Shown piece after piece: positions 32,513-41,397 of a stretch of 64,000 nucleotides of DNA; position 1 is the first letter of the stretch, and every line of letters begins with the position of its first letter. The notes below the pieces were generated by a model, which ran no database searches, was not told where the DNA came from, and worked only from the letters and a program-made list of their open reading frames with translations. The DNA comes from Actinomycetota bacterium. GTDB taxonomy: Bacteria; Actinomycetota; Thermoleophilia; Solirubrobacterales; Solirubrobacteraceae. The DNA lies in the NCBI GenBank assembly GCA_005883215.1, contig VAYS01000016.1, positions 88,884 to 152,883 on the forward strand, in the 5' to 3' direction. A program made the position numbers and the translations under genes.

Positions 32513-33847
32513 GTGAGGGTGGCGGTGACCTCCCGCGTGCGCGCGCTGGGTTTCGGCGGCGCCGTCAAGGCGCTGGTCGCCTTCGAGCTCGCGGTTATCG
32601 CGGTCAGCGCGATCGCCATCGTCGCCCGCTTTCCCGTGTTCGCGCTCGTCGACGAGCGCGCGCACTACTCCTACGTGCAGGTGGTCTCAGAGCAGCAGCG
32701 GCTTCCGGTGCTGGCGCGCGACCGCACCTCCGCGGTGGTGCAGGCGGTGGGTGAGGGCGTGTATCCCCGTCGGTCGCGTCAGGAGCCGGCGCACCAGTCC
32801 GGTCTGGCCGCGTTTAGCTATGAGGCCTTCCAGCCGCCCGCCTACTACCTCACCGCCGCGCCGCTGTTCGCGCTGCTGCCCGACTATCGCGACAAGGTGC
32901 GGGTGCTACGCGCCTTCGACGCGCTCCTGCTCGCCTGCGCGCTTTTGCTCCTGTGGCGGTTGGCCCGCGAGATCGCGGGCCCCCGCGCCCTGGCGCTCTT
33001 CGCCTTTGCCCTGACGGCGATGATGTGGCCGGGGGTCGTCGTTCGCTCGGTCACCATCTCCAACGCGGCCCTGGAGATGGTGGCGGCCCCGGCGGTGATC
33101 CTGCTCCTGTGGCGCGCCCACGCCCGCGGCGACGGGCGGCTGCTGGTAGCCGGGGGCGCCGCGCTGGGCGCCGCCCTGCTCACCCGCCTGACCCTGGCCG
33201 CCCTGGCGCCGGTCCTGATCGTCGTCGCCGCCCTGGCGGTGCGCTCTCGTGGCCGCCGGGCGCTGCCCGCCTCCGCGGCGGCGCTGGCCCTGCCGGTGCT
33301 CATGCTCGTGCCGTGGCTGGCGTTCAACCTCGACCATTTCCACGCCCTGACCGCCGAGCGCGTGGTGCGCAGAATGCAAGAGCCGCTGCTGAACCCCACC
33401 CGCCGCCTCTACGGGCTCGGCGACCTGGCACACGGGCTGCGCATCCTGCTGCGCGGCGTGCTGCCCGAGGAGTGGTGGGTGGAGTACCTCTCCACCCCAA
33501 AGCGCCTGCTCAGCGAGGTCTTCGGCGCCCTGTTCCTGCTCGGGCCCCTGGTGTTCGGCTGGGTCGCGCCGGCCGCTGATCGCCGCCGCCTGTTCGGCTT
33601 TCTGGTCGCCCCCGGGCTGGTGGTCGTGGCGGGGCTGGTGTACGCGCTGGTGGCCGCCAACTGGGCGGCGTTCCTGCTCCCGCGCTACCTGTACCCCGAG
33701 CTGGGGGGCTTTTGCTTGTTTGCCGCGCTGATATGGCGCCGCCTGCTGGGCGAGCGCGGCCTGGTGTGGTTATCGGCGCTCCTGGCCGGAGCGCTGGCCG
33801 CCGTGTGGATCCACCTCGCCACCGTGCACCCGTTCGCCGGGCCGTGA
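32513..33847 (+). CDS. Polytopic membrane protein, GT-C/DUF2142-like glycosyltransferase
   Basis: About 444 residues from GTG 32513, with 9-11 hydrophobic spans. After TM1 (ALVAFELAVIAVSAIAIV) the first outer loop reads FALVDERAHYSYVQVVSEQQ. The DE..H pattern is like the acidic catalytic motif of GT-C enzymes (DUF2142, GT39/ArnT). EAFQPPAYY is a second typical loop motif. These enzymes transfer sugars from polyprenyl-phosphate donors on the outer membrane face. The donor and acceptor are unknown. Divergent from the beta-helix gene with a 52-base gap. Confidence 0.7.
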   Translation: MRVAVTSRVRALGFGGAVKALVAFELAVIAVSAIAIVARFPVFALVDERAHYSYVQVVSEQQRLPVLARDRTSAVVQAVGEGVYPRRSRQEPAHQSGLAAFSYEAFQPPAYYLTAAPLFALLPDYRDKVRVLRAFDALLLACALLLLWRLAREIAGPRALALFAFALTAMMWPGVVVRSVTISNAALEMVAAPAVILLLWRAHARGDGRLLVAGGAALGAALLTRLTLAALAPVLIVVAALAVRSRGRRALPASAAALALPVLMLVPWLAFNLDHFHALTAERVVRRMQEPLLNPTRRLYGLGDLAHGLRILLRGVLPEEWWVEYLSTPKRLLSEVFGALFLLGPLVFGWVAPAADRRRLFGFLVAPGLVVVAGLVYALVAANWAAFLLPRYLYPELGGFCLFAALIWRRLLGERGLVWLSALLAGALAAVWIHLATVHPFAGP

Positions 33848-33851
33848 GGTC

Positions 33852-34736
33852 TCAGCTCGGCAGCGAACCGACGGCGTCGGGCACACCCTCGGCGGCGGTG
33901 GCAAAGCGCGGCCGCCAGCCCAGCTCGCGCTTGATCTTCGCGTTGGACGAGCGGGCCGAGCGGGTCACCGCCAGGACCGGATCGCGCCCCGCCACCAGCC
34001 GAGCCAGCGGCGTCGGGATTCGCCGCGGCGGGCCGACCCCCAGGGCGCGCGCCGCCAGCGCGACGAAGTCATAGAAGCTGATCGGTTGGTCGTCGACCAC
34101 GTGGTAGACGGAACCGGGCGCGGCCCGCTCGGCGGCCAGGGCCACGGCCGAGGCCACGTCCTCCACGCGCACGACGTCCCACAGGTTCTCGCCGCTGCCG
34201 ATCACCGCCAGCCGCCCGGGAGCCGATAGGCGCTTTACGAACTCCTGAGCGAACCACCCCCCGGGTCCGTAGACGTGCGATGGGCGCACGATCACGGCGT
34301 CCAGGCCAGATGCGAGCACGAGCCGCTCCCCCTCGCGCTTTGAGCGCCCGTAGGCCGTCTGGACCGGCAGCTCGCTGTCCTCCTCGAGCAGAGAGCCATG
34401 GGCGTCGCCGGTGACCACGGTCGAGACGAAGACGAAGCGCGGGCGCGAGCCGGCCAGGCACGCCTGAAGCAGGCGCTCGGTACCCCGTACGTTGACCTCG
34501 TCGATCCGGTCCGCCGAGCGCTGGGAGGCGATCTCGGCCGCGAGGTGCACCACGCAGTCGGGGCGCGCGTCGGCGAGCGCGGCCGCCAGCGAGGCGCCGT
34601 CGGCCAGGTCGCCCGGCACAGACCGGGTGCCCTCCGGTTCTGATCCCGGCCGGCGCACGAGCGCCGCCACCCCGTGCCCGCGCAAGAGCAGCTCGGCGCA
34701 CACGGCATGGCCGAGGAAGCCGCTGGCACCTGTCAC
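33852..34736 (-). CDS. NAD-dependent epimerase/dehydratase (extended SDR)
   Basis: 294 residues from GTG 34736. TGASGFLGHAV is the Rossmann loop, HLAAEIA follows, FVSTVVTGD holds the catalytic Ser/Thr region, and AYGRSKREGE carries the catalytic YxxxK. IVRPSHVYGPG and LWDVVRVEDVA complete the extended-SDR set. Typical partners are NAD and nucleotide sugars or sterol-like alcohols. The GTG leaves out the usual first beta strand. The in-frame codons ATC-GAG-CTC-CTG just upstream (from 34748) would restore it as MELLVTGASG, so the true start may be the ATC. Confidence 0.85.
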   Translation of the reverse strand: MTGASGFLGHAVCAELLLRGHGVAALVRRPGSEPEGTRSVPGDLADGASLAAALADARPDCVVHLAAEIASQRSADRIDEVNVRGTERLLQACLAGSRPRFVFVSTVVTGDAHGSLLEEDSELPVQTAYGRSKREGERLVLASGLDAVIVRPSHVYGPGGWFAQEFVKRLSAPGRLAVIGSGENLWDVVRVEDVASAVALAAERAAPGSVYHVVDDQPISFYDFVALAARALGVGPPRRIPTPLARLVAGRDPVLAVTRSARSSNAKIKRELGWRPRFATAAEGVPDAVGSLPS

Positions 34737-34840
34737 CAGGAGCTCGATGCCGGCCAGCCTATTGCTCGCGGCACCGCCGCGAAAAGGCCGCTGCAGTACC
34801 GTGGCGGGCCGGGCGTCCCGCCCAGCGCGCCCGCCGACGC

Positions 34841-35704
34841 ATGCCCTACGCCACCTCCGGACAGGCCCGCATCGCCTACGCCACCCACGGGCCCGAGAGC
34901 TCGAGCGACGGCGCCGAGACGCTGCTGCTGATCATGGGGCTGGGGGGCAGCGGGGCGATGTGGTGGCGGCTGCTCCCCCACCTGGCGCGCGAGCATCGCG
35001 TGATCACGCTGGATAACCGCGGCACGGGCGAGTCCAGCGCCGCCACCGGTCCGCTGACCATGGGGGTGATGGCGAACGACGCGATCGCGGTACTCGACGC
35101 CGCCGGGGTAGCGCAGGCGCATGTGGTCGGCGCGTCGATGGGCGGGATGGTGGCCCAGCACGTAGCCCTGGACCACCGCGACCGCGTCCGGTCCCTGGCC
35201 CTGGCCTGCACCACCGCCGGCGGCCCCAGCGGCCCGCCCAACCTGCGCCTGTTGGCGGCGACCTTCCTGCGCCCGCTGGTCGGTCCCCAGCGAACGTCAC
35301 CGCTCGTGGCGCCCGCGCTGTACTCCGACCGCACCCGCCACCAACGGCCTGCCCTGATGGCCCAGGACCTGGCCCGGCGCCTGCGCGATCGCGTCGGTCT
35401 GTTCACGCCCTGGGCCCAGATGGCGGCCATCGCCCGCCACGACACCCGCGCCCGGCTGGGCGAGCTGGCCGATCTGGGGGTCCTGGTCCTGCACGGCACC
35501 GAGGACCGGCTCGTGCCGGTCGACCGCGGGCGGGCGCTGGCGCGCGCCATCCCCGGGGCGCGTCTGGTCGAGTTCCCCGACACCGGGCACATCCTCAGCA
35601 CCGACGCCGAGGACGAAGTGGCCGCGGCCCTGCTCGGGCACGTGGCGCGCCACGCTCGTGGCGGCGGGCGCCGGGCGCCCCGCGACCGGGCCGCCGCCGG
35701 CTGA
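34841..35704 (+). CDS. Alpha/beta hydrolase
   Basis: 287 residues. LLLIMGLGGSGAMWW is the oxyanion-hole loop, VVGASMGGMVAQ holds the nucleophilic serine (GxSxG), GTEDRLVPVD the acid, and FPDTGHIL the catalytic histidine. The layout fits small-molecule esterases, haloperoxidase-like or lactone hydrolases. The substrate is unknown. A second, similar hydrolase lies 1 kb downstream (36706), suggesting paralogues. The C terminus is a short basic tail. Confidence 0.85.
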   Translation: MPYATSGQARIAYATHGPESSSDGAETLLLIMGLGGSGAMWWRLLPHLAREHRVITLDNRGTGESSAATGPLTMGVMANDAIAVLDAAGVAQAHVVGASMGGMVAQHVALDHRDRVRSLALACTTAGGPSGPPNLRLLAATFLRPLVGPQRTSPLVAPALYSDRTRHQRPALMAQDLARRLRDRVGLFTPWAQMAAIARHDTRARLGELADLGVLVLHGTEDRLVPVDRGRALARAIPGARLVEFPDTGHILSTDAEDEVAAALLGHVARHARGGGRRAPRDRAAAG

Positions 35705-35768
35705 GCGCGGACGGGCGGGTGGAGGCTCGGCCCGGCATCCGGCGGGCGACCCCGGCCGTATAGATCCC

Positions 35769-36695
35769 GTGGTGCGCTGGAGCGATCAGACCGACGCGAT
35801 CCTGGCCGGCGACCTGACCGCCGGCGTGGGGTATGGGACCCCGGCGGGCGGCGCCGTTATCACGCCCGTCGCCCCCATCGGCCTGCGCGATCGCCAGCGC
35901 GGCGAGCTCACGTTCACCACGTCGCTGGGATTCGGCCGCAAGCTCGAGCGCCTGCGACGCGATCCCAAGGTCGCGCTCGCCTACCACGGGCGCGAGCACG
36001 GCTTTGCCCATGACCCGCTCTACGTCCTGGCCCAGGGCGAGGCCCGGATCGTCGAGCACCCCGACCCCGAGTATCTAGAGCGGATCGTGCGCCCGGCGTC
36101 CACGCGGCACCTGGGGGCGCCGAAGGAGGGGCGCTTCTGGGACCGCTGGCTGCGCGAGTACTACGAGGACCGCGTCCCCGTCCACGTCTCGCTGGCGCGC
36201 GTCGTGACCTGGCCGGATCTACGCTGCGCCGGCCCGCCGGCGGTCGAGGGGGCCCCCTGGCCCGAGCCGCCCGCGTCCCAGGCGCCGCCTCGCGGCGGCA
36301 CCGGCCCGCGCCTGGACGCCGGCAAGGCGGCGCGAGCGCTGGGGGGTACCGACCACCAGCTGCTCGCCTTCCGCGGCGCCGATGGCCATCCGATGATCGT
36401 GCCGGTGGAGATCGCGCAGGCCACCGAGGAGGGCATCGAGCTGCGCGCCGCCGACGGGCTGATCCCGGCCGGCGAGCGCCGGGCCGGGCTGTTGGGCCAC
36501 AGCTATCACCCCCAGCTCGTCGGCTTGACCGTCCGCCAGCACACGGGCTGGCTGAGCGTCGCCGATAGCGGCCGGGCGCTCTATGCCCCGCACACCGAGA
36601 CCGGGTTTCGGGCGCCGACCAACAAGACTCTGTTGCTGCTGGCCAACGGCTTCATGGCCAAGCGCGGCCTGCGGCGCGCACGCCGCGGGGCCTAG
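35769..36695 (+). CDS. Pyridoxamine 5'-phosphate oxidase-fold (PPOX) protein, two-domain
   Basis: About 308 residues from GTG 35769 (GTG at 35772 is equally possible). The N-terminal half (DAILAGDLTAGVGYGTPAGG, VITPVAPIG, LTFTTSLGFGRKLERLRRDPKVALAYHG) is a split barrel typical of FMN or F420 binding PPOX proteins. A linker of ~30 Pro/Gly-rich residues leads to a second, weaker barrel-like half (GTDHQLLAFRGADGHPMIVPV). The combination may be an F420H2-dependent reductase or an inactive sensor. The hydrolase genes on either side point the same way. Confidence 0.72.
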   Translation: MVRWSDQTDAILAGDLTAGVGYGTPAGGAVITPVAPIGLRDRQRGELTFTTSLGFGRKLERLRRDPKVALAYHGREHGFAHDPLYVLAQGEARIVEHPDPEYLERIVRPASTRHLGAPKEGRFWDRWLREYYEDRVPVHVSLARVVTWPDLRCAGPPAVEGAPWPEPPASQAPPRGGTGPRLDAGKAARALGGTDHQLLAFRGADGHPMIVPVEIAQATEEGIELRAADGLIPAGERRAGLLGHSYHPQLVGLTVRQHTGWLSVADSGRALYAPHTETGFRAPTNKTLLLLANGFMAKRGLRRARRGA

Positions 36696-36705
36696 CCGGC
36701 GGTCC

Positions 36706-37521
36706 ATGAGCTCCCCGCCCAAGCAGAGCGTCGCCGTGCCCGGCGGCCAGCTCGCCTATCTGCGGTCCGGAAGCGGGCCACCACTGCTGGTCATCAACGG
36801 CTTTGCCGCGACCGGCGAAGACTGGGACCCGACTTTTCTCCAAGCCCTGGCCGCACGCCACGAGCTGATCGTGCCCGACAACCGGGGCATCGGAGCCTCA
36901 TCCGACGATGGCGGCCCGCTGGGGATCGACCGGCTGGCGGGCGACTGCGCCAGCCTCATCCAGGCCCTGGGACTGGGCCCGGCGTCCATCCTGGGGTGGT
37001 CGATGGGCGGCTTCGTCGCCCAAACCATGGCGCTCGACCATCCCGGCTGCGTTGGCCGTCTGGTCCTCCTGGCCACCGATCCGGGCGGACCCGGGGCGCA
37101 GCTTGGCGATCCGAACGTGCTGGCGCAGATCGCCGACCTCTCGCCCCCGCCCGAGGAGCAGGCTCGACGGCTGCTCGAGCTCCTGTTGCCCGCCGAGCTC
37201 GCCCGGAGGCTGTACTCCGAGGCGGGCGACATCGTCGCCGCCGCTCGCGCCCGGCTGACTCAGGACCTGATCGATCGACAGATGGACGCGATGGCAGCCT
37301 GGCACCGCGAGGGGGTAGGCGACCGGCTCGCGGACCTGTCGGTACCGACCCTTATCGCCGCCGGCACCGATGACCGGGTCATCCCCGCCTCCAACTCGCT
37401 GTCGCTCACCAACACCATCCCCGGCGCCTGGCTCATCCAGTTCGCCGGCGCCGGCCACGGCCTCATGGCCCAGTACCCGAAGGCGCTGGGACGGCTGGTC
37501 GACGAGTTCCTGGCGCTCTGA
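36706..37521 (+). CDS. Alpha/beta hydrolase
   Basis: 271 residues from ATG 36706. LLVINGFAATGEDWD (oxyanion loop), ILGWSMGGFVAQ (nucleophile serine), AAGTDDRVIPASN (acid) and AGAGHGLM (catalytic His) give a complete triad. The length and motifs resemble the hydrolase at 34841. Only 10 bases separate it from the PPOX gene, so the two are probably one transcript. Confidence 0.87.
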   Translation: MSSPPKQSVAVPGGQLAYLRSGSGPPLLVINGFAATGEDWDPTFLQALAARHELIVPDNRGIGASSDDGGPLGIDRLAGDCASLIQALGLGPASILGWSMGGFVAQTMALDHPGCVGRLVLLATDPGGPGAQLGDPNVLAQIADLSPPPEEQARRLLELLLPAELARRLYSEAGDIVAAARARLTQDLIDRQMDAMAAWHREGVGDRLADLSVPTLIAAGTDDRVIPASNSLSLTNTIPGAWLIQFAGAGHGLMAQYPKALGRLVDEFLAL

Positions 37522-37699
37522 CCGCCGCCGCCCGCTGATCGGGTGAGGAGGCGCTCGAGGCCGAGCTCCCGCCGCAGGAACGACGGCCTGGTCAAGGGAC
37601 GCGCCCTGGTCTAGCATCGCGGCGGCGAAGGCGAGGCTGACGGCCCGGCCGCCGCCCGCCGCGTCTGATTATTTGGCGGCCGCCAGGGAAGGTGCCGGA

Positions 37700-39484
37700 T
37701 TGAACGGCGAAACCGCTCGTCCCGTAGGGCTCAGCGCGAGCCGGTCGACCTCGCGCTCCGTTGACCGTGGCCCGGTGCTGGCGCGGGCCGGGACACCGAC
37801 TCCCCTGGACACCCTGTGCTCCTCGCACGCATTGCAGGCCCTCTCCCCGGACATGCTCGAGGAGCTGGCCAGCGCCTGCACGGTGCATCGCGCGGCGGCC
37901 GGCAAATACCTGTTCCGGCGAGGCGACCCCAGCGACAGCCTGTTCGTCGTGCGCCTAGGGCGCCTGGACGTGGTTGGCAACGGAGAGGTGGTTCGCGCGC
38001 TCGGCCCGGGGGACGTGCTCGGGGAGGTGGGCACCATCGAGCAGGCCCCGCGCTCGGCGTCGGTCATCGCTCGGCGCGACAGCGAGCTGCTGGAGATCAC
38101 CCGGGCGCGAGTCCTCGAGCTCGCTCGCCGGACGCCCGAGCTCGCTCTGGCCCTCGCCCGAGTGGCCACCGAGCGGCTGCGCCGCGACGCGCAGTCCCCC
38201 GGACCCGTGCACACCTTGCCGAGCACGGTGGCGCTGGTCTCGCTCGGACCCGGGCCGGCCCTGGCAGCAGTCGGCGAACGCCTGGCTCGAGCGTGCGCGA
38301 GCTTCGGCACCGTCGCGCTGCTCGACGAGTCCGAGCTCGACACCGTGGACGGCCAGGCGCCTGATGCGCTGTGGGCGTCCGTCCTCGACCGCGCCGAGCG
38401 CGGTCACGACCGCGTCGTGCTCGTGACAAGCGCCACCGAGAGCTCCCAGGACTGGACGGAGTTTTGCCTGCGCTCGGCCGACCGCGTGATCGCCCTCGCC
38501 GGTCGCGAGCACTCACCGGAAATGCTCACTCCAGCGCTGCGCGGGCAGCTCAACGGGTGTCACCTGCTGACCGACGCGGATTCCCGCACTGCACCGGCGC
38601 TGGCGGCATGGCGGACAGCGCTGGAGCCAAGGACCGCCCACCATGCCGCCTCCCAGCCCGACGCCGCGGCGGAGATCGCGCGACGTCTCTGCGGCCGAGC
38701 GGTTGGCCTCGTGCTCTCGGGGGGCGGCGCCCGCGGCTTGGCCCATATCGGGGTCCTTCACGAGATCCGTGCCGCGGGCATCACCATCGACCGGATCGGC
38801 GGAGCGAGCATGGGGTCGGTGATTGGGGGCATGTATGCCATGGATATGGCCCCCGAGGAGATCGAGGCCCGGTGCACCGAGGACTGGGTCCGTCACCGAC
38901 CGTTCAGCGACTACACCTGGCCGCGGCACGGCCTGATCCGGGGCGAGCGCATCGGTCGATTGCTGGATCGCCTATTCGCGGGTCTAAGCCACGAGGAGCT
39001 CGCGCGCGAGTTCTTCTGTGTCAGCTGCGACCTCAGCAATGGAGAGCTGGTCGTGCACCGCCACGGGCCGGTAGCGGACTCGGTCAAGGCCAGCATCTGC
39101 ATCCCGGGGTTTGCTCCGCCCCGGCGCCTGGACGGCCGCCTTCTCGTCGACGGCGGCATCCGCAACAACCTGCCGGTCGATGTCATGGCCTCCAGCGGCG
39201 AAGGCCCAATCATCGCCGTAGACGTGACCGCGCTACGGTCATCTAGCTCACCGGCTCAGCAGCTGCCCAGCCTGCCCGAGACGCTCGCCCGATTGGCCGT
39301 GCTCGCCAGCGAAGACACGGTCGCCCTGCGGGAGCGCTATGCCTCGCTTGTTATCCAGCCGCGCACCGAAGGGGTAGGGCTGCTCGACTTCCAACGGCTC
39401 GATCAGCTGGTGGACGCCGGCCGCCGGGCCGGGCGCCAAAGCCTGCAGGCCGCGGAGCAAGCCCTGAGCGTCTTGGCGGGCTAA
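37700..39484 (+). CDS. Cyclic-nucleotide-binding domain fused to patatin-like phospholipase
   Basis: 594 residues from TTG 37700, chosen because GGAAGG lies 7 bases upstream; TTG 37673 is the alternative. Residues ~40-160 are a CAP-type cNMP-binding domain (KYLFRRGDPSDSLFVVRLG, LGPGDVLGEVG, RSASVIARRDSELLEI). The middle (~180-325) is a Rossmann-like segment seen in NTE/RssA-type proteins. The patatin domain starts near 335: GLVLSGGGARGLAHIGVL (oxyanion), GGASMGSVIGG (nucleophile serine) and LLVDGGIRNNLP (catalytic Asp). Homologous to the mycobacterial Rv2565 group: a lysophospholipase possibly regulated by cyclic nucleotides. Confidence 0.88.
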   Translation: MNGETARPVGLSASRSTSRSVDRGPVLARAGTPTPLDTLCSSHALQALSPDMLEELASACTVHRAAAGKYLFRRGDPSDSLFVVRLGRLDVVGNGEVVRALGPGDVLGEVGTIEQAPRSASVIARRDSELLEITRARVLELARRTPELALALARVATERLRRDAQSPGPVHTLPSTVALVSLGPGPALAAVGERLARACASFGTVALLDESELDTVDGQAPDALWASVLDRAERGHDRVVLVTSATESSQDWTEFCLRSADRVIALAGREHSPEMLTPALRGQLNGCHLLTDADSRTAPALAAWRTALEPRTAHHAASQPDAAAEIARRLCGRAVGLVLSGGGARGLAHIGVLHEIRAAGITIDRIGGASMGSVIGGMYAMDMAPEEIEARCTEDWVRHRPFSDYTWPRHGLIRGERIGRLLDRLFAGLSHEELAREFFCVSCDLSNGELVVHRHGPVADSVKASICIPGFAPPRRLDGRLLVDGGIRNNLPVDVMASSGEGPIIAVDVTALRSSSSPAQQLPSLPETLARLAVLASEDTVALRERYASLVIQPRTEGVGLLDFQRLDQLVDAGRRAGRQSLQAAEQALSVLAG

Positions 39485-39658
39485 GGCATGGCCGGGCCTC
39501 CGCGGCCGGCCAAGCCGACACCCGACCTCGAACCGGGGCCGCCTCATCACCAGTCGCTCCTGGCCGGGCTCTCGAGCGGCGATGATTTCTGCGTCCGGGA
39601 TGGGTCTAGGGGTGCGAGCAATCGATTCGAGTTCACCGCACCATTTCAGGAGATGATC

Positions 39659-40204
39659 ATGGGCAAGATCGTGGTACATGAGTTCATGACGCTGGATGGC
39701 GTCTTTGAGACACCGACGTGGACGATGGACTACCCGTTCGATCCGAAGATGGGTGAGGCAATCGGCGCGTTGATGGGATCGTGCAAGGCGCTGCTCTTGG
39801 GACGCCGCACCTACGAGATGTTCGAGCCGGCGTGGTCGAGCCGGACCGCCGAGGACGACCCCGGCGCCCCGTTCATGAACGAGTCGCCCAAGTACGTCGT
39901 CACGGCGACGCGGCAGAGCGCAGAATGGAACAACTCGACGATCCTCGGCCCGTATGACACGGACGCGATCCGTGACCTCAAGGACCGCATCGACGGCAAC
40001 CTCTACGTCAGCGGCAGCGGCACCCTCGTTCGAGCCATGCTCGCCGACGGCCTGGTGGACGAGTTGCACCTGTTCGTCTTCCCGTTGACGCTGGGCTCCG
40101 GTCAGCGGCTGTTCGCCGACGGCGGCCCCAAGGCCAAAATGACGCTGGCGCAGACGGATGCCTACGACAGTGGGGTCGTTCACCTGGCCTACCGCTCGAC
40201 CTAG
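39659..40204 (+). CDS. Dihydrofolate reductase-fold (RibD C-terminal-like) protein
   Basis: 181 residues. AGGAG (39648-39652) sits six bases before ATG 39659. KIVVHEFMTLDGVFE is the first strand and loop, LLLGRRTYEMFEPAW and LYVSGSGTLVRAMLADGLVDELHLFVFPLTLGSG are hallmarks of the DHFR/RibD-C family (Pfam RibD_C). It probably binds NADPH. The specific substrate is unknown. A second gene of the same family follows directly, and the GC content is lower here than in flanking genes, which might reflect more recent acquisition. Confidence 0.85.
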   Translation: MGKIVVHEFMTLDGVFETPTWTMDYPFDPKMGEAIGALMGSCKALLLGRRTYEMFEPAWSSRTAEDDPGAPFMNESPKYVVTATRQSAEWNNSTILGPYDTDAIRDLKDRIDGNLYVSGSGTLVRAMLADGLVDELHLFVFPLTLGSGQRLFADGGPKAKMTLAQTDAYDSGVVHLAYRST

Positions 40205-40260
40205 AGCAGCTGCCGCCTCAGTCCACAAAGGCAACGACCGACTTCAGAAAGGAGCACCAG

Positions 40261-40791
40261 CTGGAGATCATCGCCCGAATGAGCATGAGTACCGACGGTT
40301 ACGTGACCACGCCTGACGGGTGGCCAGCGCTACTCGCCGACCCGGTGTTCACCTCCGGCCAGAGCCACGGTATCCAGGAGTTCCTCCAGGACAAGGAGGC
40401 GGCACTGATGGGCCGCACGACATTCGAGCCCGCCCTGAGCGCCGAAAGATGGCCGTGGCCGAACCTAAACGTGTTCGTGCTTGGTTCGCATCGGCCTTCC
40501 GGCACGCCGGATGGCGTCGTCACCGACAGCGATCCGGCGCGCCTACTGGAGCAGCTCCGGGCGACCAATCGGGGCGGCAACGTCCATCTCGTCGGCGGCC
40601 CTCGCACGATCGAGACCTTCCGCGCCCTCGGAGCACTCGACAAGCTCGAACTGGTCGTGCTGCCGCTGCTGCTTGGAGGCGGAATGCGCCTGACCCCGTC
40701 CCTCAGTCCCGACACCGGGCTTCGGTTCGAGGGTCAACGGACCCTTCCCGGCGGCTCGGTCGAGATCGCGTACGCCCTCACCAATGGTTGA
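40261..40791 (+). CDS. Dihydrofolate reductase-fold protein, probable CTG start
   Basis: 176 residues if translation begins at CTG 40261. AAAGGAG (40248-40254) is exactly six bases before that CTG but 24 bases from the first in-frame ATG (40279). The extra residues LEIIAR also complete the first beta strand (EIIARMSMSTDGYV) of the DHFR fold. Other family features are AALMGRTTFEPAL, NVHLVGGPRTIETFRALGALDKLELVVLPLLLGGG. The preceding gene is a paralogue. A start at ATG 40279 would give a shortened strand 1. Confidence 0.75.
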   Translation: MEIIARMSMSTDGYVTTPDGWPALLADPVFTSGQSHGIQEFLQDKEAALMGRTTFEPALSAERWPWPNLNVFVLGSHRPSGTPDGVVTDSDPARLLEQLRATNRGGNVHLVGGPRTIETFRALGALDKLELVVLPLLLGGGMRLTPSLSPDTGLRFEGQRTLPGGSVEIAYALTNG

Positions 40792-40887
40792 CGGATTAGC
40801 GCGGCAGGGCGCGGCGCTTGGGCTCAGGAGGCTTGGGTGTTGTTGTCCTTCCGCGGCGCCTGTGGGCGCCTGACCTAGTCTGGCCCA

Positions 40888-41397
40888 GTGCCACCGTCAC
40901 CTCCCGGCGACAGCGCGAGCCCCTGGCAAGGTGGGGGCGAGCCGATCACGCCCGCGGGCCTCGAGGCGCTCGAGCGCGAGCTCGAGAAGCTCCAGACCGA
41001 AGGCCGCCGGGCGATGTCCGAACGCCTCCTGGCGGCCCGCCAGCTCGGCGACCTGAGCGAGAACGCCGAGTACCACATCGCCAAGGACGACCAGGCGCAT
41101 CTCGAGACGCGAATCAAGCGTCTCCGCGAGCGCCTGCGCGCGGCGGTGGTGGTCGAGGCGAGCGCCGACGAGAAGCGCCTCGCCTTCGGCCGCACGGCCG
41201 AGGTCCGCGACGAGGACACGGGAAAGCTGCACACCTGGACGGTCGTCGGCCGGTCCGAGGCCGACGTTGCCCGGGGCATGCTCTCGGCGGAGTCGCCCAT
41301 CGCCAGCGCGCTGCTGGGCCGCGCTCCGGGCGAGACCGTCGACGTTCAGACCCCGCGCGGAGCGCGGCGCTACCGGATCGAACGGCTCGTCTCCTGA
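40888..41397 (+). CDS. greA: Transcription elongation factor GreA/GreB family
   Basis: 169 residues from GTG 40888. The N-terminal coiled-coil hairpin carries ITPAGLEALERELEKLQ and the acidic tip LGDLSENAEYHIAKDDQ (the D..E pair that enters the RNA polymerase channel to stimulate transcript cleavage). The C-terminal FKBP-like globular domain has TWTVVGRSEADVARGMLSAESPIASALLG. The domains are in order and full length. The first ~18 residues are a Pro/Gly-rich extension. Confidence 0.88.
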   Translation: MPPSPPGDSASPWQGGGEPITPAGLEALERELEKLQTEGRRAMSERLLAARQLGDLSENAEYHIAKDDQAHLETRIKRLRERLRAAVVVEASADEKRLAFGRTAEVRDEDTGKLHTWTVVGRSEADVARGMLSAESPIASALLGRAPGETVDVQTPRGARRYRIERLVS

